This document shows positions 37,170 to 47,739 of a stretch of DNA of 64,000 nt, in pieces. The stretch spans positions 40,081-104,080 of the forward strand of contig NZ_SCHN01000019.1 of NCBI RefSeq assembly GCF_004120195.1, written 5' to 3'. The stretch comes from Enterovibrio baiacu. Its GTDB lineage: Bacteria; Pseudomonadota; Gammaproteobacteria; Enterobacterales; Vibrionaceae. The notes under the pieces are model-generated. The model was not told the origin of the DNA. It did no database searches and saw only the letters and a list, made by a program, of their open reading frames with translations. Position 1 is the first letter of the stretch. Each line of letters opens with the position of its first letter. Made by a program: the position numbers and the translations under genes.

Positions 37170-40100
37170 TTAGCTCGTTGGCACATCCAAATGAATGCCC
37201 ACATGATCTTCAATCAAGTGCTGCATCGGTTTAGGAATACTGAAGTGATAACCCTGCGCATAATCCACGCCGAGCGATTGAAGGCGCGTCAAGATGGTAT
37301 CGTTCTCAACAAACTCCGCCACCGTTTTCTTGCCCATTTGGCTAGCAAGTTGGTGAATGGCTCGCACCATGACGTAATCCGTCTCGTCATCCACGATGTC
37401 TTTCACAAACTGGCCATCAATTTTGATGATGTCGACGGGTAAACGCTTGAGATAGCCAAAAGACGAAAGCCCTGAACCAAAATCATCCAGTGCAATGGTG
37501 CAGCCAAGCGCTTTCAATTTGGTAAACAGCTCTATCGCATCAGACAGATTACCGATAGCAGCTGTTTCGGTGATTTCCAAACAAATACATTTACTCGGCA
37601 CTATGCTGTTTTGCAATGCATCGAGAAGGAAGGTAATGAAGCTTTGATCGCTCATAGAGCGGCCAGATAAGTTCACCGAAATCATCGCGATTTCATCAAC
37701 AAAAACAGGGTGCGCTTCAAACCACCCCAAGGTTTTTTCAATCACACGTTTATCGATCAAGTGCGCCATGTTGTAGCGTTCGGCAGCAGGTATGAATTGC
37801 CCTGGCGCAACATGATTGCCGTCTTCATCACGCATTCTCACCAAGACTTCAAAATACATTTTCTCCTTCAGCCTTGAGGTCACGCTCACAATCGGTTGGG
37901 CATAAACCTCAAGCCTATCTTCAGCGAGCGCGGCGTAGATTTTATTTACAAACGCCATCTCACGCTCATGGCGGCGAAGTTCTTGGTCGTCAGGGCGATA
38001 AAGGTGCATTCGGCTCCGGCCATCATGCTTGGCGGCATAACAGGCCGTATCGACCTGCGCGTGCACTTGCTGTGGCGTACCCGCCGTTTTATCAATAAGT
38101 CGGATCCCAACGGAGCACCCTAACGCGAGGCGCGCATTGTCCCAATAAAAATCCATGCCGCTGAGCGCATCGAGAATCTTCTCGCCTTGCGCCAATGCCG
38201 CCACTTCATCACAGTGGTAACAAATCACCGCAAACTCATCGCCGCCAAGGCGCGCTAATGTCGCACCATGCGGCAAGATGCTGCGAAGCACCTGACCCGT
38301 TTGCTTGAGTGCCTCATCGCCCGCTTCATGCCCCACGGTGTCGTTAATGACGCGGAACTGATCAAGGTCGATATAGAACAAAGCATGCACCGATTCGGTG
38401 TCTGCCGATTCTTGCAGCGCATCCACCAGCCGCATTTCAAAATAGGTGCGGTTAAGCAGCCCCGTCAGAAAATCATGCTGCGCTTGATAACGAAGCTGCG
38501 ACTCCATACGGCGGTTTTCGGTGATGTCTTCCCCAACCAGCAGCAACTGTGATTTCACTTGCGTTGAACGCACACTCTCGCGTATCCAACGCTCTTGGCC
38601 ATCACTGGTGACATAGCGAATATCACGACGCCAGATGCCAAAGCGTTCACGATTGTTTTCACTCACGAGGGATTGCGGCGGCAGACTTTCATCAGCATAG
38701 AACTCGGTCACTTTGTGCCCAAGCATATGGCGCTTGGAAAAGCCTAGCCATTCGGACGCACACTGGTTAACGGACTGAATGCGAGATTGCTGGTCGATGG
38801 TCAGCAACATAACGGGTTGCTGCTCATAGAGCATGCGATACTCCACTTCGCTGCGCTGTAGCTTTTGCTCAGCATTTTTACGTTGGCTGATATCACGGGC
38901 TTCAAACAGAATTTGCGCATCGGCATGGCTGTGATCAGGCAGGGCTTTGAGCGCAACATCCAGTATGACTTCGTTTTGCTCTTCAGAAATAAGGCAGATT
39001 TCAAAGCGGCTGGTTTGCCCTTCAATCAAAGACTCTATATGAAGCTTTAAGCGATCGGCACTAAGCCAATCAGACCAACGCCAAATTGGCAGCATTTCAC
39101 GCGACAGCATGTCGGGAAACAAGAATTGAAAAGCACTGTTTGCTGAAACAACACGGCCGCGATAATCCAGCATGGCGATGTATTGGTGGCTTTGATCAAA
39201 TACGCCTTTGAACAAGGCACGGCTTTGTGCCAATGCACGCTCGCCCTGCCGCTGTTTATTCATCTGCTTGGTCATCATGGCAATGATAATGCCCGAAATG
39301 AACATGATCGCTAAGCTGCTCAGCACGGCATCTTGGTTCGCTACCCAGAACGAAGGTGGGCGATCAACGACAATGGCATCAGAAAATTGGGACACATCAA
39401 TCGCACTGCGCTTTGCGGTGTCGTATTGAAACATCAATTGGTTTGCATCGTTGACCACGGTCGGCATGGTGTATTTCCTCAGTGCATCGACCAGCAATGA
39501 TGCCTGCACTTCACCATGATATTCGCCATCCACCATGATGCCGCCGATCACACCGTAAGGCAGCATGAAACTGCTCGCGCCGTAGATCGGCACCACTGCC
39601 GAGGCTGATACTTGGCGCAGCAAATCGCTATGTTCCATGAACGCACCGCTCGCATCTTTAAAATACGAGACAAAAAACACCACATCACCCGCTTCAAGGG
39701 CTGATATCCGCGTCACTAGCTCCTCAAATCGCATGTTATGAAGGCGATTTACACTGACATCCAGTTCGGGTGCGCCATCGAGTTGCTCTTCGATGGCATT
39801 CCAATATTGGCTGCTTGAATAGCCATCATCTAACGCAACCCAAACCCGTTTTGTGTCTGGATGAAGGGTTTTAATCAACGCGATGTTATCAGGCACGTTA
39901 ATCAGTTCTTTTACACCGCTTAAACGAGGGATGTTCTCAAAGGATTGTGCGGTATCTGTGTTAAGGCCTGAAAAGATAACGGGCGTGTCGCCGATCGTGT
40001 GGCCCAGCTCATCAACAAGCCAAAGCGCAGCATTATCTGTGGTTAATATCGCGTCGTAGTGGTGATCTTGTAGGCGAGCTTGATAAAGTTGTTTAAGTTG

Positions 40101-40322
40101 CGTGAGGTAGTTGGGTGTTTGAATGCGTTTTGTATCAAGATAGGTATGTTCAACCACAATATCCTGCCCTTCCACCCCCTTTTCGATTCCTTTGACGAGC
40201 GATTCAGTCCAGAAAAAGTCAGGGTGATAAGAATGGATAGCAAGGACCTGATCAGCAGCCAATAGAACGCTACTTTTCAGCATCAACACCAAAAGAAGAA
40301 AACACTTAATTATCTGATGCAT
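37170..40322 (-). CDS. membrane c-di-GMP sensor protein: ABC-binding-protein-like sensor, PAS, GGDEF, EAL
   Basis: 1050 residues. A signal peptide (MHQIIKCFLLLVLMLKSSVLLA) precedes a periplasmic substrate-binding-like domain (about 25-320: AIHSYHPDFFWTESLVKGIE, TPVIFSGLNTD). A membrane helix (about 335-355) follows, then two PAS domains (about 380-610), GGDEF (RLGGDEFAVICY) and EAL domains. The EAL motif reads EVLVRM, with the catalytic Glu kept, plus LEITETA, DDFGSGLSSF and KIDGQF, so phosphodiesterase activity is plausible. The GGDEF half has its signature but lacks the RxxD inhibitory site. The periplasmic ligand is unknown. It stands alone, divergent from asnC. Confidence 0.9.
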   Translation of the reverse strand: MHQIIKCFLLLVLMLKSSVLLAADQVLAIHSYHPDFFWTESLVKGIEKGVEGQDIVVEHTYLDTKRIQTPNYLTQLKQLYQARLQDHHYDAILTTDNAALWLVDELGHTIGDTPVIFSGLNTDTAQSFENIPRLSGVKELINVPDNIALIKTLHPDTKRVWVALDDGYSSSQYWNAIEEQLDGAPELDVSVNRLHNMRFEELVTRISALEAGDVVFFVSYFKDASGAFMEHSDLLRQVSASAVVPIYGASSFMLPYGVIGGIMVDGEYHGEVQASLLVDALRKYTMPTVVNDANQLMFQYDTAKRSAIDVSQFSDAIVVDRPPSFWVANQDAVLSSLAIMFISGIIIAMMTKQMNKQRQGERALAQSRALFKGVFDQSHQYIAMLDYRGRVVSANSAFQFLFPDMLSREMLPIWRWSDWLSADRLKLHIESLIEGQTSRFEICLISEEQNEVILDVALKALPDHSHADAQILFEARDISQRKNAEQKLQRSEVEYRMLYEQQPVMLLTIDQQSRIQSVNQCASEWLGFSKRHMLGHKVTEFYADESLPPQSLVSENNRERFGIWRRDIRYVTSDGQERWIRESVRSTQVKSQLLLVGEDITENRRMESQLRYQAQHDFLTGLLNRTYFEMRLVDALQESADTESVHALFYIDLDQFRVINDTVGHEAGDEALKQTGQVLRSILPHGATLARLGGDEFAVICYHCDEVAALAQGEKILDALSGMDFYWDNARLALGCSVGIRLIDKTAGTPQQVHAQVDTACYAAKHDGRSRMHLYRPDDQELRRHEREMAFVNKIYAALAEDRLEVYAQPIVSVTSRLKEKMYFEVLVRMRDEDGNHVAPGQFIPAAERYNMAHLIDKRVIEKTLGWFEAHPVFVDEIAMISVNLSGRSMSDQSFITFLLDALQNSIVPSKCICLEITETAAIGNLSDAIELFTKLKALGCTIALDDFGSGLSSFGYLKRLPVDIIKIDGQFVKDIVDDETDYVMVRAIHQLASQMGKKTVAEFVENDTILTRLQSLGVDYAQGYHFSIPKPMQHLIEDHVGIHLDVPTS

Positions 40323-40444
40323 AAGAAATGGATTTGGATGATTTCATCACTGTGTGAAATGTCAGTACACCGTATTGGCTAGACAATGAAGTGGTCAAGT
40401 TTCATGCACGAAAACTGCGGGTAACATGGAGTTTAGCGATACCA

Positions 40445-40906
40445 ATGAATGAAATTGTTAAGTTAGATGATTTAGATCGTCAGATACTTCACACCTTGAT
40501 GAGCGATGCAAAAGTCCCTTACGCAGAGATGGGTAAACGCTTTTCCGTTAGCCCGGCAACGGTTCACGTCCGCGTCGAAAAAATGAAAGCCGCGGGCATT
40601 ATTACGGGCACGGAAGTGCTGGTGAACACCAAAGCACTGGGTTATGACGTATGTTGTTTTATCGGTATTAATCTCTATGCCGCCCGTGATTACCACTCAG
40701 CGATCGAGAAATTGCAGCAACTGGATGAGGTGGTTGAAGCCTATTACACGACAGGGGCGTACAACATTTTCGTTAAACTGATGTGCCGCTCAATCGAAGA
40801 ACTGCAATATGTGCTGATCGACAAACTACAAGCGATCGATGAAGTGCAATCAACCGAAACGCTGATCTCGCTACAAAATCCCATTAAACGGAATGTCGCA
40901 CCTTAA
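40445..40906 (+). CDS. asnC: AsnC/Lrp-family transcriptional regulator AsnC
   Basis: 153 residues from MNEIVKLDDLDRQILHTLM (E. coli 152). N-terminal helix-turn-helix (YAEMGKRFSVSPATVHVRVEKMKAAGIITG), then the ligand-binding RAM domain with YDVCCFIGINL and EAYYTTGAYNIFVKLMCRSIEELQ. The near-identity to E. coli AsnC points to control of asparagine synthetase asnA, which is not in the window. An 18-codon longer frame upstream lacks similarity. The stop codon abuts a 13-copy 7-bp tandem repeat. Confidence 0.93.
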   Translation: MNEIVKLDDLDRQILHTLMSDAKVPYAEMGKRFSVSPATVHVRVEKMKAAGIITGTEVLVNTKALGYDVCCFIGINLYAARDYHSAIEKLQQLDEVVEAYYTTGAYNIFVKLMCRSIEELQYVLIDKLQAIDEVQSTETLISLQNPIKRNVAP

Positions 40907-40997
40907 AGCGAGAAGCGAGAAGCGAGAAGCGAGAAGCGAGAAGCGAGAAGCGAGAAGCGAGAAGCGAGAAGCGAGAAGCGAGAAGCGAGAAGCGAGA
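40907..40997. repeat. 13 perfect copies of a 7-bp tandem repeat (AGCGAGA)
   Basis: 91 bases of AGCGAGA repeated exactly 13 times, beginning on the base after the asnC stop codon and ending 69 bases before the hemB stop. The unit length is not a multiple of three, so all frames through it are open on both strands and give artefactual heptad proteins. Perfect identity among copies implies recent slippage, so the copy number is probably variable between isolates. Confidence 0.97.
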
Positions 40998-41016
40998 AAT
41001 TTTAAAGCTCAGAATG

Positions 41017-41043
41017 AAAAATGCCAGCGTAAGCTGGCATTTT
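41017..41043. terminator. bidirectional terminator between asnC and hemB
   Basis: AAAATGCCAGC-GTAA-GCTGGCATTTT, 11-bp stem with A/T runs on both sides. Confidence 0.9.
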
Positions 41044-41065
41044 GTCTTTGGGAGGGCGCGAAGTA

Positions 41066-42154
<1,089 letters not shown>

Positions 42155-42163
42155 TCATAGCGC

Positions 42164-42943
42164 TTACAGTCTGAAGAATCGACGACTGTTCTGTGTGGTT
42201 ATTGTGATCAACTGCTCAGTGTCCTGCTGACGCAATGTCGCGATCTCGCGAGCAATATGTGGCAAGTAACAGGGTTCGTTACGACGTGATTTCGGCTTTG
42301 GTGAGAGATCCCGCGGCAGCAAATACGGCGCATCAGTTTCGATCATCAAACGGTCATCGGGAATCAAAGGCACGATATCGCGCAGCGCTTGCCCGCGTCG
42401 TTCGTCGCAAACCCACCCTGTAATGCCAATGTGTAAGCCCAACTCAAGGCTCGCTTTCAGTTCGTCTTCTGAGCCCGTAAAACAGTGCAGAACCGCACCT
42501 GGCAGTTTGCTTATCCACGGCGAGAGAATGGCCATGAAACGCGCATGAGCATCACGACAGTGCAGAAAAACCGGCATATTGAGTTCTGCGGCTAACGCTA
42601 AGTGCGCTTCAAAGACAGCTTCTTGCTGCGGCCTGGGTGAAAAGTCGCGATTAAAGTCCAAGCCACACTCACCGATTGCGACAACGTGAGGCAACGCGGC
42701 CAATTCACGAATGCTCGGTAAGGATAAGTCCTCAACGCTTTTTGCATCATGAGGATGGACGCCAGCGGTGGAATACGCAAACCCCGGATACTGCTCCGCA
42801 AGCTTTGCCGCAGCAGGGCTGGATTCCAGATCTGTGCCCGTTAATACCATGGCGGTGACACCCGCTTCCTGAGCGCGAAGAACCACCTCTTCGCGATCGG
42901 CATCAAACTGGCTGCTGGTGAGATTCACTCCAATATCAATCAC
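42164..42943 (-). CDS. tatD: TatD family metal-dependent DNase
   Basis: 259 residues of the TatD amidohydrolase-like barrel: [13 protein letters not shown] at the N-terminus with metal ligands, [35 protein letters not shown], and MIETDAPYL. It has 3'-5' exonuclease activity on DNA and RNA in repair and is not part of the Tat translocon despite the name. It follows tatC by 130 bases with a terminator between, so it is probably partly independent. Confidence 0.95.
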   Translation of the reverse strand: MIDIGVNLTSSQFDADREEVVLRAQEAGVTAMVLTGTDLESSPAAAKLAEQYPGFAYSTAGVHPHDAKSVEDLSLPSIRELAALPHVVAIGECGLDFNRDFSPRPQQEAVFEAHLALAAELNMPVFLHCRDAHARFMAILSPWISKLPGAVLHCFTGSEDELKASLELGLHIGITGWVCDERRGQALRDIVPLIPDDRLMIETDAPYLLPRDLSPKPKSRRNEPCYLPHIAREIATLRQQDTEQLITITTQNSRRFFRL

Positions 42944-43015
42944 TGTGTCTGTCCTTTATTCAAACGGGGTGCAAGCTGCGAAACCTTGATGCAAATTCAT
43001 GATTTCAGATAAAGA

Positions 43016-43040
43016 AAAAGCCAGTATAAAACTGGCTTTT
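43016..43040 (-). terminator. terminator after tatC
   Basis: AAAAGCCAGT-TTTAT-ACTGGCTTTT on the minus strand, 33 bases after the tatC stop. Confidence 0.88.
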
Positions 43041-43073
43041 AGGGAATGAAAACGCTTAATTCTGACCTTCACT

Positions 43074-43814
43074 TTATTCTTCGTTGAGGTCTTCACGCGG
43101 CTTGTAGAAACGCGAGAAGAACAAACCCACTTCGAACAATAAACACATTGGAATGGCCAATAAGGTTTGCGAAATGATGTCTGGCGGCGTGAGGAACATG
43201 CCCACCACGAATGCTGCAACAATGATATAAGGACGCTTTGTACGCAGCTCGTCAGGATCGACCGCGCCTGTCCATACCAACAAAATGATGGCAACAGGGA
43301 TTTCAAAGGCAATACCAAAGGCCATAAACAGGGCCAAGATGAAATCCAAGTAACTCGCAATGTCAGTGGCAATTTCGACATCCACGGGGGCAATTGACGT
43401 AAAGAAGCCAAAAACCAGTGGGAACACAACGAAATACGCAAAGGACACACCGCAATAAAACAGCAGTGAGCTCGAAGCCAGTAAAGGCATGATCAGACGC
43501 TTCTCATGCTTGTATAAGCCAGGTGCGACAAACGCCCATACTTGGTACAAGATCATAGGAACCGCAACGAATACCGATACCACCAGCGTTAATTTGATTG
43601 GCGTAAAGAAGGGCGATGCCACATCTGTTGCAATCATGCTGGTGCCTTCAGGCAAGCGATCTACCAACGGCGCAGAAATAAAGGTGTAAATGTCGTTGGC
43701 GAAATACACCAAACCTAAAAACACCACCAGCACGGCCAACAAAGCACGTAACAGACGGTCTCTTAGTTCGACAAGATGACTAATGAGCGGTTGGGTATCT
43801 TCTACAGATGACAT
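43074..43814 (-). CDS. tatC: Sec-independent protein translocase TatC
   Basis: 246 residues with six membrane helices and the conserved N-terminus [20 protein letters not shown] (the HLxELRxR signature), and PRxFVAPGLY-like [15 protein letters not shown]. TatC recognises twin-arginine signal peptides and forms the core of the translocon with TatA and TatB. It starts 38 bases after tatB. Confidence 0.97.
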   Translation of the reverse strand: MSSVEDTQPLISHLVELRDRLLRALLAVLVVFLGLVYFANDIYTFISAPLVDRLPEGTSMIATDVASPFFTPIKLTLVVSVFVAVPMILYQVWAFVAPGLYKHEKRLIMPLLASSSLLFYCGVSFAYFVVFPLVFGFFTSIAPVDVEIATDIASYLDFILALFMAFGIAFEIPVAIILLVWTGAVDPDELRTKRPYIIVAAFVVGMFLTPPDIISQTLLAIPMCLLFEVGLFFSRFYKPREDLNEE

Positions 43815-43852
43815 AGTAACTCGACAAAAACTAGAGCCCTAAAAGAAAACCG

Positions 43853-44221
43853 TTAATCGGTTTTATCTTTCGCAGGGCTGGAAGCATTAGCAGCATCGGT
43901 GTTGGCAATTGACTCGCCAGCACTTTTATTGCTGTAAGGACGTTGCACGTCTTCAGCTGCTTTTTTTAGCTCATCAACAGACTGTTGTAGATCTGGTGAT
44001 AGGTTTTGCATTCCCATCTGCTCGGCTTTTTTCAGGTTATCTTGCAGCTCTTGAATCTTGAGTTCTTGCTCAAGTTCATCGCGAACAGACCCTGCCATTC
44101 TTCGTGCCGCACCAATCCAGCGAGACACATTACGAATAGCCACAGGTAACCTTTCAGGGCCGAGAACCACCAGACCAACAACCGCGATCAGGATCAGCTC
44201 CCAAAAACCGATATCAAACAC
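43853..44221 (-). CDS. tatB: Sec-independent protein translocase TatB
   Basis: 122 residues: one N-terminal membrane helix ([21 protein letters not shown]), the amphipathic helix with [20 protein letters not shown], and an acidic disordered tail. It forms the receptor complex with TatC. It begins 3 bases after tatA. Confidence 0.95.
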   Translation of the reverse strand: MFDIGFWELILIAVVGLVVLGPERLPVAIRNVSRWIGAARRMAGSVRDELEQELKIQELQDNLKKAEQMGMQNLSPDLQQSVDELKKAAEDVQRPYSNKSAGESIANTDAANASSPAKDKTD

Positions 44222-44224
44222 GGA

Positions 44225-44455
44225 TTATGCCTGCTCTTTGTCTTTCGCTTCGCTTTTCTGTGCAGTGCTGTCTTTTTCTTCCAGTTTTTCCTGAACGAAG
44301 TCAGCGTCTTTTTTCTCGTCGTCAGTCATGGCTTTTTTGAAGCCCTTCACGGCTGAACCGAGATCACCGCCAATGTTACGCAATTTCTTCGTGCCGAATA
44401 AAAGAACAACGATCACTGCGACAATAAGCAGTTGCCAAATACTAATACCACCCAT
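44225..44455 (-). CDS. tatA: Sec-independent protein translocase TatA
   Basis: 76 residues: the membrane helix [22 protein letters not shown], then the amphipathic helix [12 protein letters not shown] and a charged tail. It oligomerises to form the protein-conducting element. It follows ubiB by 114 bases on the same strand, giving the ubiE-ubiJ-ubiB-tatABC order of E. coli. Confidence 0.96.
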   Translation of the reverse strand: MGGISIWQLLIVAVIVVLLFGTKKLRNIGGDLGSAVKGFKKAMTDDEKKDADFVQEKLEEKDSTAQKSEAKDKEQA

Positions 44456-44569
44456 GCTAGTGCTACCTCTGCGTTATGTGGTGTAAAAAAAGTAACAGGA
44501 GTCTACGTGCTCAATGTTACAAGTAATTTGATGTGCCCCAATCTACTTCACCTTGATAGGGCAAGGGAA

Positions 44570-46204
44570 TCATTTATTAAACGCTCGCCATGCGAATAAC
44601 CAACTCAACACTGCCGTACCACCAGCAACCTGAGGGAGAAGATCCACGTGATTGCTATACAGTATGGCAGAGGTAACGAGCAATGTAGCACCCACTCCAA
44701 GTAAGAAGCGAGCACGGTTATGCTGGCGGCGTGCCAACATAAACTCTTGGTACATGGCGTCCATGCGTTGGTTTACCTGACGTCCCTGCTTTAAGCTGTC
44801 GTAAACAAGTTCCGGTAACTCCGGCAGTTTTTCAGCCCAAAATGGTGCTTTTTCTTTAATTGCGTTTATCAACGCTTTTGGACCGAGCTGTCGAGACATC
44901 CAGTCTTCGAGGAAAGGTTTGGCGGTATCCCACAAATCGAGTTGCGGATAAAGCTGGCGCCCTAGCCCTTCTACATACAACAAGGTTTTTTGCAGCAGAA
45001 CAAGCTGTGGTTGCACTTCCATATTAAAGCGACGCGCTGTATTGAATAGATTCAACAGCACATGGCCGAAAGATATTTCACACAATGGCTTTTCGAAAAT
45101 CGGCTCGCACACAGTGCGAATCGCAAATTCAAACTCATCCACATTGGTGTCATGGGGCACCCAGCCTGAATCCACGTGCAGTTCGGCGACTTTGCGGTAG
45201 TCACGATTGAAAAACGCCAAGAAATTCTCAGCAAGGTAGCGTTTGTCTTCACGGTTTAATGTGCCAACAATGCCACAGTCCAATCCTATCCATTGTGGGT
45301 CTTCAGGGTGGTCATAAGACACGAATACATTGCCAGGGTGCATGTCAGCGTGGAAGAAGCTATCACGGAAAACTTGTGTGAAGAACACCTGTACGCCACG
45401 TTCGGCAAGGAGTTTTAAATCGGTTCCGTTTTCTCGTAGGCCTTCCATGTCTGACACTTGAATGCCATAGATGCGCTCAGACACCATCAAGCGTGTACGG
45501 CAGTAATCGCTGAAGACTTCTGGCACATAGAGAATATGGTCATTTTCGAAGTTACGACGAAGCTGAATGGCATTAGCCGCTTCACGCATCAAATCGAGTT
45601 CATCAAGCAGTGTTTTTTCGTACTCACGCACTACCTCTACAGGCTTCAAGCGTCGTGCTTCTGGCAAAAAACGGGCAACGATGCGCGCCATGCGGTACAT
45701 CAGATTGATGTCAGCTTGAATGACAGGAAGGATGTCGGGGCGAATCACTTTGAGCACCACCTCGCGACCATTCTCTTTTAGTATCGCGGTGTGAACCTGC
45801 GCAATGGAAGCAGAAGCCAAGGGCGTTTCATCGAAGTCATCAAACCAGGTTTCAAGAGGTCCACCTAAAGCCTCTTCCATCTGCGCTTTCGCCAATTTGC
45901 CATCGAAAGGAGCAACTTGGTCTTGCAGCATGGCGAGTTGGTCGGCGATCGCTGGCGGAAACAGATCGCGTCGGGTTGACATCATCTGCCCGAACTTGAT
46001 CCAGACAGGGCCAAGTTCTTGCAATGCCAATCGAAGACGCTCACCCAACACTTTGTCTTCATGACTGTTTTTCAACCAAAACAGCATTTTGCGCATGAAG
46101 TGAGGCCCACGCGTGATGGGTTGCTTTGGTAATAGCTCATCAAGCCCGTAATTTAGCTGAACTTTGGTGATCTGGTATAAACGGCGAATTTCGCTGGGTG
46201 TCAT
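44570..46204 (-). CDS. ubiB: ubiquinone biosynthesis protein UbiB
   Basis: 544 residues of the ABC1/ADCK atypical kinase family. KxGQ motif [14 protein letters not shown], Ala-rich loop [19 protein letters not shown], and [14 protein letters not shown] are present. Two C-terminal membrane helices (about 500-540) anchor it. It is an ATPase required for ubiquinone synthesis, perhaps to extract lipid intermediates. Its start overlaps the ubiJ stop by 4 bases. Confidence 0.97.
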   Translation of the reverse strand: MTPSEIRRLYQITKVQLNYGLDELLPKQPITRGPHFMRKMLFWLKNSHEDKVLGERLRLALQELGPVWIKFGQMMSTRRDLFPPAIADQLAMLQDQVAPFDGKLAKAQMEEALGGPLETWFDDFDETPLASASIAQVHTAILKENGREVVLKVIRPDILPVIQADINLMYRMARIVARFLPEARRLKPVEVVREYEKTLLDELDLMREAANAIQLRRNFENDHILYVPEVFSDYCRTRLMVSERIYGIQVSDMEGLRENGTDLKLLAERGVQVFFTQVFRDSFFHADMHPGNVFVSYDHPEDPQWIGLDCGIVGTLNREDKRYLAENFLAFFNRDYRKVAELHVDSGWVPHDTNVDEFEFAIRTVCEPIFEKPLCEISFGHVLLNLFNTARRFNMEVQPQLVLLQKTLLYVEGLGRQLYPQLDLWDTAKPFLEDWMSRQLGPKALINAIKEKAPFWAEKLPELPELVYDSLKQGRQVNQRMDAMYQEFMLARRQHNRARFLLGVGATLLVTSAILYSNHVDLLPQVAGGTAVLSWLFAWRAFNK

Positions 46205-46833
46205 GCGCTCTCCACCTTAGCGATTGCGTTGAGCTTTTGTTCGAACGCATCGATACGTGCTTGAAGGCGCGAGGCATGGCTTTGCACATCGTCCACTTGG
46301 TCTGCGAAATACGCGACTTCCAGTGCACCAGGCGCTAAACGCCACTCTTCAACCACCAACTCTGCGGCATAACGCTGCTGACGCTTACCCACATCTTTAA
46401 GAAACGCGACGCCTTGTTGCGCCGTTCTGACCAAGGTGTGTGCAACCACGTCACCGGTATAGTGAGACAGCCACTCGGCAATGTCCGGGTTTAACCCATT
46501 CAACAAGCTGGAGAAGTGCTGCGCTATATCGATGTCGCCGTCTAGATGCAGTTTGTCTTGCTTGATCAAACGGGTCAGGTTGGCTTTGTCTTTTAGCTGA
46601 GGAAGCACGGAAACCGCAAGGGCAAGTTCGCAATCAGCATCGCCTTCAAACGCGGCCAACACATCCACTTGCTGACTAAATACAAACACCAATTGCTTGT
46701 TGATGTCGGTCAGTTTGACGCGCAGCACGTTGCCTTTTAACCGCGCTAAACGGCGTTGGCTTTCGCTGTCTTGACGGATCAGCGTATTGAGACTGGTTTC
46801 GACAACGGCGGTCACTAACGGATCGAGTGGCAT
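46201..46833 (-). CDS. ubiJ: ubiquinone biosynthesis accessory factor UbiJ
   Basis: 210 residues with an SCP2 lipid-binding domain (about 20-115: [39 protein letters not shown]) and a C-terminal coiled coil ([20 protein letters not shown]). UbiJ is the scaffold that holds lipid intermediates in the aerobic Ubi complex. It lies 9 bases after ubiE and overlaps ubiB. Confidence 0.95.
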   Translation of the reverse strand: MPLDPLVTAVVETSLNTLIRQDSESQRRLARLKGNVLRVKLTDINKQLVFVFSQQVDVLAAFEGDADCELALAVSVLPQLKDKANLTRLIKQDKLHLDGDIDIAQHFSSLLNGLNPDIAEWLSHYTGDVVAHTLVRTAQQGVAFLKDVGKRQQRYAAELVVEEWRLAPGALEVAYFADQVDDVQSHASRLQARIDAFEQKLNAIAKVESA

Positions 46834-46842
46834 AGCAGCACC

Positions 46843-47622
46843 TTAGAATTTGTAACCACGGTGCAAGGCAACAATGCCACCGGTCAGGTTGAAGTATTTC
46901 GTTTGCTCGAAACCGGCATCTTCCATCATCCCTTTCAAGGTCTCTTGATCTGGGTGCATGCGAATGGACTCAGCAAGATAGCGGTAACTTTCCGCATCGT
47001 TAGCAATGAGTTCGCCCATCTTCGGCAACAGGTGGAAGGAGTATGCGTCGTACACTTTTGACAATGGCTCGACGATAGGCTTGGAAAATTCCAGCACCAA
47101 CAAACGGCCACCCGGCTTCAATACGCGATACATGGAACGCAGTGCTTTGTCTTTGTCGGTGACATTGCGCAGACCAAAACCAATGGTAATGCAGTCAAAG
47201 TAGTCGTCTGGGAATGGCAATTCTTCGGCATTGGCTTGCACGTAATTCACGTTGCCAACAATGCCGATGTCGCGCAGTTTATCGCGGCCAACATTGAGCA
47301 TCGAGTTATTGATATCCGCCAGAATAACCTGACCTTTATCACCCACGATGCGGGAAAATTTTGCTGTCAGATCGCCGGTTCCACCAGCCAAGTCCAACAC
47401 GCGATGACCTGGACGCACACCACTGCAATCAATGGTGAAGCGTTTCCAAATCCGGTGAATACCCATAGACATCACGTCGTTCATGATGTCGTACTTCGCT
47501 GCCACATTGTGGAAGACATTGGCCACCATGCTGACTTTGTCTTCTTTGGCTATCGTTTGAAAGCCAAAGTGAGTGGTATTCTGATCCGCGTCTTGCGTCA
47601 CGCCCTGTGTCGTATCTGTCAT
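46843..47622 (-). CDS. ubiE: ubiquinone/menaquinone C-methyltransferase UbiE
   Basis: 259 residues. [18 protein letters not shown] (UbiE signature 1) and SAM motif [12 protein letters not shown] are followed by [20 protein letters not shown] and RPGG-like [16 protein letters not shown]. It methylates C-2 of the demethylquinone ring. It is the first gene of the ubi-tat unit. Confidence 0.98.
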   Translation of the reverse strand: MTDTTQGVTQDADQNTTHFGFQTIAKEDKVSMVANVFHNVAAKYDIMNDVMSMGIHRIWKRFTIDCSGVRPGHRVLDLAGGTGDLTAKFSRIVGDKGQVILADINNSMLNVGRDKLRDIGIVGNVNYVQANAEELPFPDDYFDCITIGFGLRNVTDKDKALRSMYRVLKPGGRLLVLEFSKPIVEPLSKVYDAYSFHLLPKMGELIANDAESYRYLAESIRMHPDQETLKGMMEDAGFEQTKYFNLTGGIVALHRGYKF

Positions 47623-47739
47623 CGTAAACCCCTGAGTAATAGCGGACGTGCTAAGAGAATGCCCGTTATTTTTGCTGCTTAGTGTACTTTATACCCACAA
47701 AGGCGAAAAGCGGTTCGTGCCGTGGATAAGAGGTCAGGC

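Noticed and set aside
40907..40997. CRISPR array
   Set aside because: Units are 7 bases with no spacers and no cas genes nearby.
42956..43450. 164-codon minus-strand ORF
   Set aside because: It overlaps tatC in another frame and has no similarity; tatC is certain.
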